NCBI GenBank assembly: GCA_033439265.1
Contig: JAVTVX010000012.1
Span: 14,853,501-14,917,500, forward strand
Reading direction: 5' to 3'
Length of the DNA stretch: 64,000 bases
From: Dillenia suffruticosa
Lineage: Eukaryota; Streptophyta; Magnoliopsida; Dilleniales; Dilleniaceae
Below are positions 27,601 to 42,600 of the stretch, piece by piece. The notes beneath the pieces were generated by a model that was not told where the DNA came from, made no database searches, and saw only the letters and a list, made by a program, of their open reading frames with translations. How positions within the stretch are numbered: position 1 is the first letter of the stretch; each line of letters opens with the position of its first letter. A program made the translations under genes and the position numbers.

Positions 27601-30600
27601 GATTTAAATTTTAAGTTGACCGTGTTTAGAGAGTAGGCATTAACTATCGATTGAATTGAAAATTGAGTCAACTGATGATTATGGATTTAGAAGTTTAGTC
27701 GACAAAAAAGTACTTCAGTCAACTGTTCTTGCCTTTATATGTTGAGTTCAGTCGACTAATATATACTTGAGTCGACTATTGACAAGTATGTATGTAAATG
27801 GTCTGAGTAGTCAACTGAGTTAAAGCTATAGTTGACTATGTGTATGTTACAATCGACTGATTCAAGCTATAGTCGACTGATCTAAGTGATGTACATGTAT
27901 ATGGTAGACTAAATTATTCAAAGAGTGGACTAATTCTATAGGATAGTCGACTAATTCTATATGTAAGTCCACTACTTCTTAAGCAAAGGTTAGAATAGTC
28001 GATTGATTGTATTTATAGTAGACTGTTCTTAAGAGCAGTCCATTGATTTTGTGTCAAGTCAACTAATTTTCAATATTTTCAGTGAATGAGTAAACTATTC
28101 TTCAGGATAGTCGAAGATGGTATACAATTTCAAATAATGAGTCAATTGATCTTCAGGATAGTCGACTCGTGGCATGCAAAGTTTATATTGTCAATAAATG
28201 AATTGACTGATTTTTAGAACATTAGACTGAAGGCAAGCAAAGTGTGAATAAGTTGACTGGTGGCATGCAAATTCAATGAATGAGTCGATTGTTCTTGAAG
28301 ACAATCGATTGATCAAATGAATGAGTTAACTGAAGTGATACATAGTTGACTGTTTCTTTGTTGGTCTAAGTAAGTCAATTGAATTATTACAAGAGTCGAT
28401 TGTTCCCTATTGTTCCTTACGAGTGTTTGACTTTTCATATGATTTGTTAAATTCTAAATTTGCAAAAGTAATTTTTTTGAATTGTTTTGTTTATTATCAA
28501 AATCTAAATATGCTAATATCTTACTTTTATAATTGTATTCAACATGTGCAACCTAATCTCCTTCCCTTTTTTTTGTTCTCACTACTAATATTCGGAATTA
28601 TACTCCAACTAATCCGTTTGAACGTCTACGGAGACCCTATATAGGGGATGACTCTTTTAGCGTAATCTTTTCCATTTCTAAGTTTTAAACTCGAAACTTA
28701 GTTAATGGATCTATCACCCGATCCTATTAGATCAACTGTCTGTTGGTATTTCCTTCCTTTATTTTCAATCCTTCTAAAACCCTAATGACCAATTAATGTT
28801 CCACTTCATTTAAGTTATTTCACTCCTCCAATTGAAAATTTTTATTTATGTATTCACAAAATGATTTATTACCCTAACTACATTTTTGAAGTTTGTGGAA
28901 CAAAAATTGAGTGTAATCGGATGATAAAAATCCATCTTTCTATCTTTTTCCAATGTTTCTACAAGTGTCTCACCACTTCTCGTTATATTAACTATTAATT
29001 TTTTCTATCAAAATTGAATTCCTTATTTCAATTTAAAACTAACTGTTTTAATCATTTTAATGCTAGAGATCTCGGTACATTCAAAGATTCCATCACTACC
29101 AAGCATACGAATCTCAACCTTTCAAAAAAAGGAAAATCACCTTACATTTTCTCATTCTTTACCTTAATTTTCTCTACCAAAACCACCAACATGTCCACCA
29201 TGTGGACTTTTTTGATTGAACTCAAAATTTCAATGACCAAAAGTAAGTATAGCATGCTCATCTCCCTGATTTTGATCCAATTTTTTGACTTACTGTGAAG
29301 GTTACATCCATGGTCTTAAACTCCACAATACCATTTTCAAGTCTTTGCTCCATGTAATAAATCGTTAGGTTTAAGTATCTAACATAAGGAATAGTTTGCG
29401 ATTGTTGTGAGAAAGGGTGCAACCTTTAACAATTTGATTCTTCATTATTGTTTATTACACCAAACAAGACTTGTTTTGATACCTGATACAAGTGGTTGTG
29501 TGATTTAATTAGTTTAGCATAAATTTTGAGAGAAAAGTTCTATTTAAAAAATTATGCAAAAAATTTTCTTCAATAATAAAAAACAATAATTTAAGTAGGT
29601 TTCTAAATCCTAAAAAATAAAAAGAAAAGAAATATGCAAAAAAAATTAAAAAATAATAGAAATCTGTTCAAAACATGCTACACATCGCCATGATCATCCC
29701 TTTGAATACCTGCATCCAATGATTATACTATGACTATTGCAATGACCAAAAATATATAAATAGATAACATAAGATGCGGTATATAAATATAAATTTTGAC
29801 ATTTCATTTAGTTGTATTTATTATATTTAATTTACTATTTCATCTTAGTAGTATGGCGCTTGGTTCTTTTACCTCTTTTTTTACGCATTTTTTAACTTCT
29901 TTTTATTGTTTAGTTGATCCAAGAATTCATTCATAAGTTGTTCTATGTCATTTTCCGTGAAAAACCATCCACACAAAATATCAAATATCAACCACCACTA
30001 TTGGTAAAATGAGTTTGATGATGAGCAAATGATGAGTTTAAAGTGAATTATGATAAAAAAAAATATGTTAGACTAATGAAAAATTGAATTAAGTTGAGTT
30101 AGAATTGATTTAGGCTTGATTTAAAATATCTAGGCAATTCACTACAGGAACATAGTTGACTACACTATAATGGCAGTCGATTTGCTTAGTCTATAGAAGT
30201 CTAAATTAAGTCTAGCACAGTGCAGTAGTCGATTGGCTCAAGAAATCTAGTCGACTTATATAGTTAGCTTAACTAAATAAACAAATTTTTGAAATCCTAA
30301 TGGTCGAATAATAATGGTCAAAATGAGAATATGACACATTGTAGTCAATCACTTATATATGCAAGTTGACTTACACTCTTAATACACAGACAAGTTCTTG
30401 CAAGTTAGGGCCATACATACATATTAGCTTTTCAAGTACATGGCATTGCACATGAGATATGAGCTATGTCACATGTCACAAGCCTTCACTCTAACTTCAC
30501 ATGTTATAACACACATCATGCTACAAGTTGAGCCATATGTCTAATGCATATCAAGTCATAAGCAAAAAATGTACACTAGAGCACGAGCAGGACGTGCCAT

Positions 30601-33600
30601 TGCACCATATTGAACACTCTTAATGATACTAGTCGACTTGCTTGGGACACCAGGTCGACTTACCTGTTTGAAATATAGAGAATTTAAGAGAGCGCATGCT
30701 TGAATATAGATACTTGGATGAAAGGTGCCAAGGACATAGATTACCTCATGAGACATTAAGGCTAGTCAACTTGCACATTAGTGTTAGTCGACTCATGCAT
30801 CTAGAAAGGCTCTCGGTTAGTAGAGAGATGACTGAACCATAAGCACTTAGCATGATGCACATGTACTACATAGGCATGGCATTAGTTTAGCACGAGTGTG
30901 GCATTCACATGCACAAGCATTGCATTGGCATGGTACCAGTATCGCACAAGCATGACACGAGTATTAGCATGCCACAAGCCATTGCACTAGGCCATGACAC
31001 TTATGATCACAGTAGGCAAATGACCAAATCGACATGCAACTTCACCCTAGTCAACTCGCTTCATCATGATTTAGAAAAATATCTAAGTATGGAGATGAAG
31101 AATCGAACCCTTGATTAATCGTCCCATATGTAAAACATGGCCAAGTCGACTCCATAAAGGTAGTAGTCGACTTGCATAAATGTTGCTCTGCACAAAACAC
31201 TTCACAAGTATAAGGACATAAGCAATCCTAGAGTATAATGTTATATAACACATGTCAAAAGTCTAAAGCATTATACCACATACACTATGCCATCCTACAT
31301 ATGCATTGTACACATATACTAAAGCTGGTTCAAGTGCTAAGTCAACTCATCAAAATGAGGAAGTTGACTACCATAGGTCTCAAAAGATGAGTTTTGATAC
31401 TTGAACTTATGAGTACCAATCCTCGACAGTTCAAGTCTAAGATCTTACCAAAGCCATAGAAACAGTTGACTTGCATAGATAAGGTAGTTGACTCATTTAA
31501 CCGCTAAAAGGAAAAATAGCTGAACACAGTGACGAATATCAATCCTTGGGTTTGGAAGTACCAGTAGTACAGGTAGTTGACTTATTCACGAAGCAACACA
31601 AGAAAAATTCAAAATGTAATTGACTAGCATAGGAGTAGTCGACTAGGTCTCAACATCCTCCAAATGCCTAGTTTCAATATTAAATAAATTTCAAAGGTCA
31701 GAACATCTTGAAAGGCTATAAATACAATTACTATTGAAGACCAAACAAGCTTTGGAACCATTGTGAACATTTATTGAGTATTAAACAATTTCGATCTTTT
31801 GTATGCTTGATTCTTTAGAATTGTATTTATTTTGTGGGCTGTAAAATCTATATCAAAGCTTTAAGGCTCAAATTTGTAACTTCTTTTTCTCTCATAATCT
31901 CATAAAAGATCAAGAAAAGAGGGTTTTTCTTGCTGTAGGTTGCATTGTTGAGCAAGAAAGGATTAGGGTTTACTAGAATCGAGAAATCTAGTATAAATGT
32001 TTTAGGAACAACATTTATAAAGGAGTAATTAGAATCTTACAAATCTAGTTGTACTATTTGTGAATCAAATAATAGATTAAAAACTCCAAGTGTAATTTAG
32101 GAGTAGATGTACACCAAGATTGGTGAAACCACTATAAATCACTGTATCAAGTATTCTTCTCCCTCATTGATTAAATTCTGTCTAAATTTTTGAAAAATTC
32201 ACAAATTGTCAAATAATTTATTTACTCCTCCCTCTACATGTTAGATCTTAGTTCTTTAACCAAAACAATGTTACGTAAAAAAAAAAATCAAAATTTTCAA
32301 TAAAAAATATACAAGAGCCTGAAATTTACCTCACAACATATGAATACGATCCCAAATTTATGGAATTTTCAACCATGCAACCTTAATTGTAATTCTAGGG
32401 GATTGACTGAAGCCGACTATGTATGATTGTTTTATACAGAGAGAGAGAGGGTTTCAACAGAAGTGAGGAGAGCTGTGAGAGAGTTTAGACAAGGGTGATT
32501 GGGAGAGAGAGAGAGGGGAGGAGAGAAAGAAAGAGGAAGAAGAGGGAAGCAAATATTGGAGAGAAAAACACTAAAAAGAAATCAAAAATAAAAAAGCCCT
32601 TTGGTCATGTTTGATAGACTTTCAAATTTTTGTAGTTAAAAAATTGTGAGATTATAAAATAAAATTTTTATAAAAAAGAAATCTAAGAGGCGGGTTTCCC
32701 TATCCTTCCACCTGACCCCGTCCTTAGACATAACTATTACAATGAACTGAAAAGAGTTTGACGATTTTATTTATGCAGGAATACAATTAATCCTTTTAAA
32801 TGCAAAGCTCTCCTCGATTATATTTATATATATATATATATAGTGAGTAAATTAAGCGTCAAAACTTTCTGAATGACTATTTTCTCTAAACATAAGATTT
32901 GAAGGTAAAACCTTAGAACCAATATCGAGCCACTAGAATAATTAGATGTTGGTCTTTTTTTTGGGTCAACATCACGTTATTTTACTAATTTTTACTTACT
33001 TTTTGACAGTTTTACATGCAAAATTTCACAACAAAAATAGTAAACCTGATGAAGTCTAAGAGGCTATTTGCTTCACAAGGAGGCCCAATAATTCTATCAC
33101 AGGTTAAGCTTTATTGCTTTCCAATATATGTATCATGTATCATAAAAACCTAAGACCTAACTGCTTTGATTAGCGTAGATTGAGAATGAATACCAAAATG
33201 TGGAAGCAGCATTTCATGAAAAAGGAACTTCATACGTTAAATGGGCAGCACAAATGGCCGTCGCGCTCCAAACGGGTGTGCCATGGATTATGTGCAAGCA
33301 AGCCGATGCTCCTGATCCCGTGGTTAGTTCCCATTGTTTTATAACATTATTCCTTTTATTCTTTTTATTTTTTTGACCATATGTTCATACGATGAATGAA
33401 TTGAAACTTTGTTTTAAAAATAAATTATAACAATAAGTTGCACTACTTTAGGCAACAAATAGGCCAACTATTTTTTTTTTTTTTGATATAAACATTTGAA
33501 TCTGTAATCATCAGATTGGAGGAGAGAGATTTGTATCACTAAATTATTTTCTTGGAGACATAGACTAACTATGCTACGGTCGCAAAAGCAAGATACTTGT

Positions 33601-36600
33601 TGATCCATATGCATGTGGCAGCAATTTTCTTGCCCCAGTCCCTCCATTTAGTTACTATTGCTATAAAGCTTGCTTTTGGTTGCGAGAGATTCAGTTGCAA
33701 GCCACTTGAGCATCGGCTAAAGGAAATGACAAGAGAACTCTAATGTAGGGAGAATGAACTTTTTCTAATGTCTGGTTAAAGGTCGACTCTCTCTCTCTCT
33801 CTCTCTACCGATCTTGGACGCCTGCTTTGCATCGAGGACCCAAATTCCAGCAAAAGGCAAATTTTGTACGCCATAAATTAATTTCATATATATATATTTT
33901 TTTTCCAAGAAAATGGTCGATTCATACCGGAGACGTGGGGCAAAGATGAATTTTTTTTTTTTTTATAATTTTTATATAGAGGAGCGTACGAGAGGGAGAA
34001 GAGGGTTCAAATTCCTAATCTCAGATATGAGCTCTTGAAGTTCTTTGGTAGGCAAAGTTGAGATGTTAGTCAAATATTGTTTAGCTGCAACTTAGTTGTC
34101 TAGGACATGAAGATTATGCAATTAGGCTCTCAAAGGAATTTCCATGGAACCATATGAAAATTTAGAAATCTAATGCTTTGATAGAGAAAAAAACTGGCAA
34201 ATCTTAATGATGAGGTTTAAAACTTAAGCAAATCACCATTTTGGCGTGATTTCTAAATTATTTTCAATCAAGGAATCCGATTGTTTCTTATACCATCTAT
34301 AAGAGACACTAAAATAGATATTACTTATATTTTACCTTTATAATTAGTATTTTATCGGTAAATTGCCCTAATCCTGTTCAAAATTAACCTTTTCAAATTA
34401 CGGAAAATTGTTGGATTTGGCAATGACAGATCAACACATGCAATGGTATGCGATGTGGAGAAACATTTGCAGGACCAAACTCTCCAAACAAGCCATCAAT
34501 TTGGACAGAGAATTGGACATCTTTGTGAGGATATTTCTTTTCTCATTTTGCATTAATATATTTCCATGTGGCTCTTCGACTTATGAGAAAATATAATTTA
34601 ATTGATGAAACTCATTTTAGTTCGATTACAGATATAAACTTTGTTAAATATATGCATTTTTTGTCTATGTTAATTTTTTGTGTCAAATGTCTTTAGGAAA
34701 GTAGAAAATAAGATTTTAGGTGATATTTTTAATAAAAGAATATTATAGATGTAACAACAATAAATTAAATTTTAATTTCAAAATTTGAAATCGGTTAAAA
34801 TGTTATGATAACTTTTATTTGTTTCCTTGTCATTTGACTTTTAGTCATAAATTTTATATTCGTGTCATTAAAAATTCTTATTTTAATTGAAGTAAAATAA
34901 AGTAAAAGAAAATAATATTAAAATATAAAATATTTAATAATACTTTTCTCTACAAGATCGAACTTTTGGGGTGGATGATCAATTCATAAAATTTAAGATG
35001 GTGTCGATGCTAAAATATAAAATAAACCCATCTCTTTGCAATTTTGAATTTTTACACTAAATTACTGTTTCACAAACTTTGAGAGAAGAGGAGATAACAA
35101 AAATATTTCATTTCTATGCAACAAATATAACCGAACAATTAATGTACTTCATAGTTTTTCCAGAGTAAGTGAATTCAAATTCGAGTTGTGTCTATGTTTT
35201 ATCTAATAATAGTGTGAAGAGGATTATTTCTATTGTATAACTCTAAACCTGTAATTTTCGTATTAAACAAAAAAAAAAATTCTATTTCTATGAGCCCTTT
35301 GGAATAATTTTTTTTTTCACACATTCACCAGATAAATTTTTACCATAAAAGAGCCAAACTTAGCAAAAAAAAAATCCTGTGATATTATTTTAATAATTAA
35401 TATGCAATAGATCTATAGTTCTCAAGATGAATTAATGTATATGTTTGGGTTTTCTTACTTATGATCACCATGGTATGCATTTTTGCTCACTCATGAAGAC
35501 TTTTCTTGCTGAAGCTACCAAGTATACGGTGGAGACCCATACATAAGGTCTGCTGAAGATATTGCATATCATGTGGCACTTTTTGTTGCAAAAGGAGGAA
35601 GTTATGTAAATTATTACATGGTAAAGTCATTTAGTTTTATATGCAAAAGGCCATATATTGACAAAATTAATTTTTATGATCATTTGCCTAGAAAATTCCT
35701 AAATTTAACATTAAAAACTCAAATGATTCTTATTTTGGGATAATTTTTAGATAGTTTCGGACAAATAACTTTTAACCGACCATGTCAGAATCTCAAACTA
35801 TATCAACATGACTTTTAAATTTATCGTGTTAAAGGGAGTTTAACTATTTTACATGACACTTATTTAAATGGTCAAAACTTTAAAAATAACCCTAAAATAG
35901 ATATTGTTTATACTTTTTAATTTCAAAATTAGGGTTTTGACATCATTGCCTAATTTGAGTATTTTATGATCAAGCCACATCACAATTTTTATAGTTTTTT
36001 TTATGCTAAATTTGACACTTTTTTTGTGAAGTATTATGGAGGAACAAACTTCGGAAGAACGAGCTCTGCTTATGTTATAACACGTTATTATGATCAAGCT
36101 CCTCTGGATGAATATGGTACTACTAACTTCTCTCCCTTTTCCTTTGTCAAATGCATTGAATTTATGGACCAACTTAGGCAATCATTCACAGGTTTCATAA
36201 GACAACCAAAATGGGGTCATCTAAAGGCGCTTCATAATGCGATCAAACTTTGTTCTACAACTTTATTACATGGGGTGAGAACCAATCTCTCCTTAGGACC
36301 ACTACAAGAGGTAAGAAGCGGAAAGTATACAAAAGTGATACCTGAGTCGTGAATCAAAGCGACCAAATTTATATTATAGCTCATTTTTTAACCCAAAAAA
36401 ATTAAAAAAATTTTAAATTTGAATAAATTATATTAGTTAAAATTTCTATAAAAATTCTTTTAATAAAAATTAAGGGTATTTAGTTTTTTATTTTGATATT
36501 ATTGTAATGATGTTTCAGGCCATTGTATGGCAAGAAATGACAGGAGGATGTACAGCGTTCTTGATTAATAAGAACGCGACCATTAGTGCTACCATTCAAT

Positions 36601-39600
36601 TTCACGACAACACGTACACATTGCTTCCCAAGTCGATTATTATCCTTTCAGATTGTCAGAATGTTCTATTCAACACCAGAAAGGTATATCTCACCATACC
36701 ACAATTTTTTTTTTTATTTAAATAATTGCATTCATATGCTGATGCTCTAATCCTACTACCCCATTTTTTGCCATCGGGTGTCATTTTAGATATTGTCTGG
36801 CTTTGTTCTTTATTTTTCCCAATATACAGGTATTAGTGTCATTTATTCCTTATCATATGTCCAGGTAACAGCTAAATATAATAAGAGAATGGCAAGGTCA
36901 AGTCAAGTATTAGGTGCTGCTCAAGAATGGGAGGAATTTAAAGATGTGATCCCAAATTTCAATGATACTTCTCTATTGGCTAATATGCTTTTGGAGCACA
37001 TGAACACAACAAAAGATCAATCAGATCATCTTTGGTACACATCAAGGTACTCTCATTCTAATTGCAATTTGATTTGATTAAATTATGTGTTATTCCAATA
37101 TTGCTTAGACATATATTTAGTAGGTTTTCATTTGTAGTGCGATTTGTAAGAGATTTTATTTACTTTCTGATAGTTTGACTACGAGTTTATTAGGGGGTAG
37201 TGGTTAAAATTATGAGTTCTTCAAACCAGTTTACAAGATTTTTGAAAATTTATAAATTCAGAATATTTGTTTGTTAATTTTTATTTGTTTTAATAAAACT
37301 TATAAACTCTTTAAAAAAAGATATTTAAAACTTATAAACATTTTTAAACAAAGAAGAAATAACAATTCCACCTCAATTTTTTCATATGATTTTATAAATG
37401 GTCATTTTGACCTATAAACTAATTAAGATATTTTCATTAATATTTTATTATCCCACTTTTACCCTTTCATGTTCTTTTTAGTTATTTCAAGCCAAAAAAG
37501 ACATAAAAAATATTTTATAACTTAAAAACTTTTCAAACAAGTTTGCAAACCTCCCCAAACACGCTTTTAGAGTTTATAATGCATCCTTAAATATGTTTTA
37601 TCGAATTCTTTCTGTTCTATTGTGGTGCGACACTCCTTAGTCAAATTTCCCTCTAACAAGATATTATCAATCAAATACTGATAACAATGTGTGTGGGTAA
37701 GAGAGAGAGAGAGAGATTTCAATAGAGTTTTACCCCTTTTCTATGTTCTCGCTTCAGATAATCTCTTCTCTGCTAGAGGTTGAGTAAGGGTCTCTTGATT
37801 GTGTGACTAAGGCCCTAGTCCGGTGCTCATCCTTGCTCTTCATAAAGGGGTGGCTAAATCTCTGGTCTTGACAGGATTTATACAAACAAATCAATGTTTC
37901 CTAGATTCAGATTCATAACAAGGGTATGGGTTCACAAGAGTATGTTGGGGAAGACTGCTGTTTCAGCGGTGGTTTGCATGCATGTATATTGGATACTTCT
38001 CAAGTTCTTATGTGTGGCTTTATTTAATTAATACTATACAAATAAATATTAGAAAAATAAATTTTTCCTGAGATTCAAATGTGTTCATTTCTCTATTATG
38101 TAATCTGTATTTTGTCAATTTTAGTAAATCCATGCTTATTATGAAGGTCACAAATCATTTACTTCATGTGGTAATGAATATGAGCAAACTTTTGCAGGTT
38201 AGAGGTGAATACTTCTTGTTTAAAACCATTACTTCATGTGGAATCTAATGGGCATGTTGTTCAGGTGTTTCTCAACAACATATACATGGGTGAGCTGTTC
38301 AAGACCATTGCTTTTTCTTGTGCTTTTTTCTTGTGTTTACTTAGACAATTAGGAGAGTTTGGGACCAGGCTTGGCATGGCCAGCTTGTTGCCTATTCTAA
38401 TCTTGCGAGCTTATATAATTAAGATTAATATTTTATTGCTCCAACATTCCATTAAAATTCTGTCCCAGGCTTATGTTGTTGGCTGGCGCCTGGGCTCATC
38501 ATCTTGGTCAAATGCTCTGATTTGGATGGGACTCAAAACTCTTCGCTATACAAGAAATTAGGATCCTAATAAATGCCTTTTCTTTACCGTTTGGACCTAC
38601 CCCCTACTTAGGGTCATAAAATATAGAAATTAGACTGACACTTGTTGGTGTAAGTAGGTGGACACTTTCGTCCCTTAATCAAGGTTAAGAATTCGATTTC
38701 CCTTGGGTACAGAAAAAATAATGTTAGGAGACCTACCCCGCTCGGGCCTTACAATGGTCGATCTAGATTAGTCGAGACGAAACCTCTGACACTGGGTGGT
38801 GACCAATCCAATGTACCAAAAATATATATATATATTTGTATATAAATTATATATAAAATAAGCAGACTATTCTAACTATTCAGCATAGGAAAAAAAACTT
38901 TTGAATTTAATTCACAATGTTAAAGAATGGGACATTAATCTAAAGCTTGTTTTATTAAACAAGCCAATTTTGAATATCATACTACTAACTTAGACTTACA
39001 GATACATAGATAACAGCCATTACAATCTTTCTTTCTTTTTTTCTTTCTTTTTTTACTAGAAAAAACTAGTTTAGTGAATTATGTAATCCATGGATAACAC
39101 TTTTGACAACATTGAGTAATTATTAAGATCTAGGTTCTGTTTTGTTTTGTTTTGTTTTTTTTTTTTTTTTTTTTTTTTTGTAAAAAAAAAAGGAACGAAG
39201 GGGATGTTTGCATTTCGTTCTAAAAATGCATCACAGGTTACTAATTATTGTGGTGTTTGTTCATTTGCTTCTAGGAATTGCCCATGGAAGCCATGACAAA
39301 AAGGGTTTCAGTTTTGAAAGTTCTGTAACATTAGATTCTCATATAATCGATATTTCTATTCTCAACGCCTTAGTGGGATTACCGGTACCTTCTAATTTTA
39401 ATTTTTTTAATTTTTTTTGTTTTGTTTTATTAATTTTATTAACGAATTTTGTTGTCCATATGCACATTTACAAGGATTCGGGGGCATATCTTGAGCGCAA
39501 ATTTGCTGGACTAACAAAAGTTAGAGTTCATTGCAGTGATAATGAATATGATGAAGATTTTTCAAATCAAACATGGGGTTATCAGGTTTTGCTCTTTTTA

Positions 39601-42600
39601 AGAAAAATGACAAGAATACATTACATGGGGCTCACAAATGACATTCATCAATATTGAAATCATTCATTTCAGGTTGGTCTACTTGGCGAGAAGCTACAAA
39701 TATATAAAGAAGAAAACTTGGAAGTTGTAAAATGGAGCAAAATGGAAAGCTCTACATCTGAACCTCTAACATGGTATAAGGTATATTATTATTTTGCCTA
39801 ATAATCTCAACCAAAATGGGTTAAACATTTTATATTATAATTGGAACAATTGAAAGACTTGAAAACATGTTCAACACAGACTCTATTTGATGCACCCCAA
39901 GGAAATGATCCAGTTGCTTTGAACATGACAACAATGGGAAAGGGGGAGGTTTGGATTAATGGACAAAGCATTGGACGCTACTGGATCACATTTCTAACCC
40001 CTGAAGGAAATCCTTCACAAACAATGTAAGTTACCAACATATTTATTTGGGCAAATGTAGTTATACTACGGCCTGCTATAAGAGAGAGAATCACATAAAA
40101 GTTTGAAACTATATATTCAATTCTGTGTTTTGTGGTTTGTGTGATGCTTGAATGCTATAATTTATAGTTTACATTTATAGTATATACAACGTCAAATTCC
40201 ATATTTTCTCAATTATTTCCTCTATTGATGATGCTTAAAACTCATGCCTCTGATTACAGCGTTATTGATGCTCGATCACACAATATATGACTAAGTGATT
40301 GATGTGATCACTTTTCCCAAACTCAAGATGAAAATCCAACTTGAGTTTCAAAACAAGATATGTCAAACGATGAGGGAGATGATATTTTATGAAGATGTTA
40401 GTTTGTTGATCCTCAAAGTGAATAGAAACAAGTCAAAGGGTTCATAGATGATGGCAGATAAAGTGACAATCGATCTTGATTTGTCTTGTTCACTCATTAA
40501 AAGTATTATTGTGGGCAATTTGGAAGACACTCTTAATGCTACAATAAAGGGGTGTAATAGATATTTAAGATACTCTAGTATCTTAAATAACCATCAAAAC
40601 CAAAGGAATTTTAAGGCATCTGCTAATGCAAGATTTTTAGCCTCTATGTTGGAACGGGTTGTAATAGTTTGTTTCTTGCTATCCCAAGATATTAAGGAGG
40701 TTCCTAGAATAAAGTAATATTCAGTGGTAGAACATTGATTAGTGGGGTACCTGCCCCAATTAGCATCGCAATAGTATGATAAATCGAGTGTTCTTTTGAT
40801 ATAGAATTGAAGGTGATGAAATAAGGTACTCTTGATATACGGAAAAATCTATAAGATAGTAAAAAAGTTTACAGATCCTGGGGCCACTATGAATTGACTG
40901 ACTGCATATATAACATGACTCTAAAGTATGCCAAATTGCCGACTAGTTGTTAGTAGAGAGTAAGATCCTGGAGAGGAGTCTCATCCATACACAGATAGAC
41001 ATTAGGCTCAATTAGTGTTGAAACTTTTTTAGCATCAACTAATCATGCCACGGAGAAAAGATCCAAAGAATATTTTGCCCCCGAGAGATGATACTCACTA
41101 GAAGAGGAGGTGAATTCAAGGCCTAAGAAATAGTTAACGGACCAAGTCCTCCATTTTGAAGTATTGATGGAGAGATAGCTTGAGAGCAGAGATTTCAAAT
41201 ATGTCATCACAAAAAAAAGTATGGTACTCCTTGGTGCTTTTCAAATAAAAAGTGCAGAGTCATGAAAACTTGGTGAGAACCCCAGTGTTCGATGGTGGTA
41301 CTGAACTTAGCAAACCCAGGTTGAAGGGATTGTTTTAGTCCATACAAGACTCGACAAAGACAATCGATTTTGTGAGGAGGATGTGAATAGCTATTGAAAA
41401 GTTTCGTGTAGACTTTCTCCAAGAGATCGCCATTTAAGTAGACATTCTTGATATCTACCTAGAAAGGTTGCCAATTTTTTAGTAGTAGCAAGTGCAACAA
41501 AGGTGCGAAAATGATAAATTTATCCCAAAAAAAAAAAAAAAAAAAAAATTCATTGTAATGAATGTTGTATTCTTGTGTGTTTCATTTCACAAGAAAGCTA
41601 GTTTTCTATCTTTTTACCTAATCATTTGAATTGGTTTTGATTTTAAAAACCCATTTGTAGTCTATAGAAGTTTTATCATAAGTAAAGTCAACAAGATCTC
41701 AAACATGTGCCTTTTCCAAAGGCATATAATTCATCTACCATTGCTTGCTGCCAAAGAGGATTAGTTCTAGCCTTAAGGTAGATTCGAGACTCATGGAGAT
41801 AAACAATGGTTGAGAAACAATGATAGTCTCAATATTTAGGAGGATGAACAAGTGGAATAATTAGTTGTGAATCCAGCATCCCAAATTGGGAAGTATCATC
41901 TAGCGACAAATCCACAGTAACCATTGTTGCATGGGGTAGAATTTGTTTAGATGTCAAATAGAAGCAATTCAAGAGAAAAGTTAATAAAAACAAGGGAGGA
42001 CGGAGCTATATGGAATTTTAAGAGAGAGAAAAACTTGGATTGTTTTCAAAGATAATGTATCTATAGAGACATTAAGGCAAAACCTAGATTTAGTTTAGTG
42101 TGATCACAAGGTTAGAAGGAGAGCAAACCAAGTACTTCAGGGAGTGATAGTTGGATTAATACTATACAGATGCTCATGGGTGGTCTAATACTATATAGAT
42201 GCTCATAGGAGGTCTCATAGGAAAGAGGTGAAGAGGGATGTGATTGATAGTGTAGATGGTAGTTAATGTATCATCTTACCAAAAGGATTCAGGATAAGAA
42301 GCTGATATAGGTACAGCTCAAATAGTGTCAAGAATGTGGCTATATTTATGTTCAGCTCTCTCATCTTGTTGACAAGTGTTTAGACAGCATGTTAGATGAG
42401 AGTGCATTGGTTGCTTAAAAAGGTGAAAGGTGAGAATCTTGGTGTTCCCTAGCATTATCGAGGCGGAAGATCTTGATCAATTTGGAGAACTAAGTTTTGA
42501 CCATATTGACAAATTAGATATGCAGTTGTATGGTTTCCTATATGCTCTTCATGAGATAAATCCATGCATAAAATGAAAGTAGTCATCAACAAAAATAACA

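Larger units (their letters stand above)
3240..29745 (-). mobile_element. Decayed Ty3/gypsy LTR retrotransposon D, host of nested insertions
   Basis: Oldest recognisable insertion in intron 4. Two LTR-like segments (about 3240-3800 and 29484-29745) share alignable sequence, including AAAAAATTATGC and the CATCCAATGA region. Between them, in minus-strand order, are a gag start (about 29356, MEQRLENGI), a zinc-knuckle remnant (about 26560), a protease ending in LLGRPW (about 14200), RT with a YFD motif (about 5375), RNase H/connection, and integrase (about 4300). Every reading frame is broken. A degenerate tRNA-Met primer site is at about 29473-29484. The 5' LTR copy stops matching near 29745, so the element is truncated on that side. 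Copia A, Copia B and probably E1 interrupt it. Confidence 0.8.

Noticed and set aside
27600..31660. CRISPR-like or satellite array
   Set aside because: The repeated word is only 7-8 bp, spacing is irregular, and the organism is a plant.
26812..32262. E1 and E2 as the two arms of a single 5.4-kb foldback transposon
   Set aside because: Gypsy D gag, primer site and 5' LTR (28800-29745) lie between the arms in proper order, while E1 lies inside gypsy D and E2 outside it. Two separate insertions of one family fit better.
35966..36352. Plus-strand frame of 128 codons as a separate protein
   Set aside because: It is read-through of BGAL exons 9 and 10 across the 75-bp intron 9.
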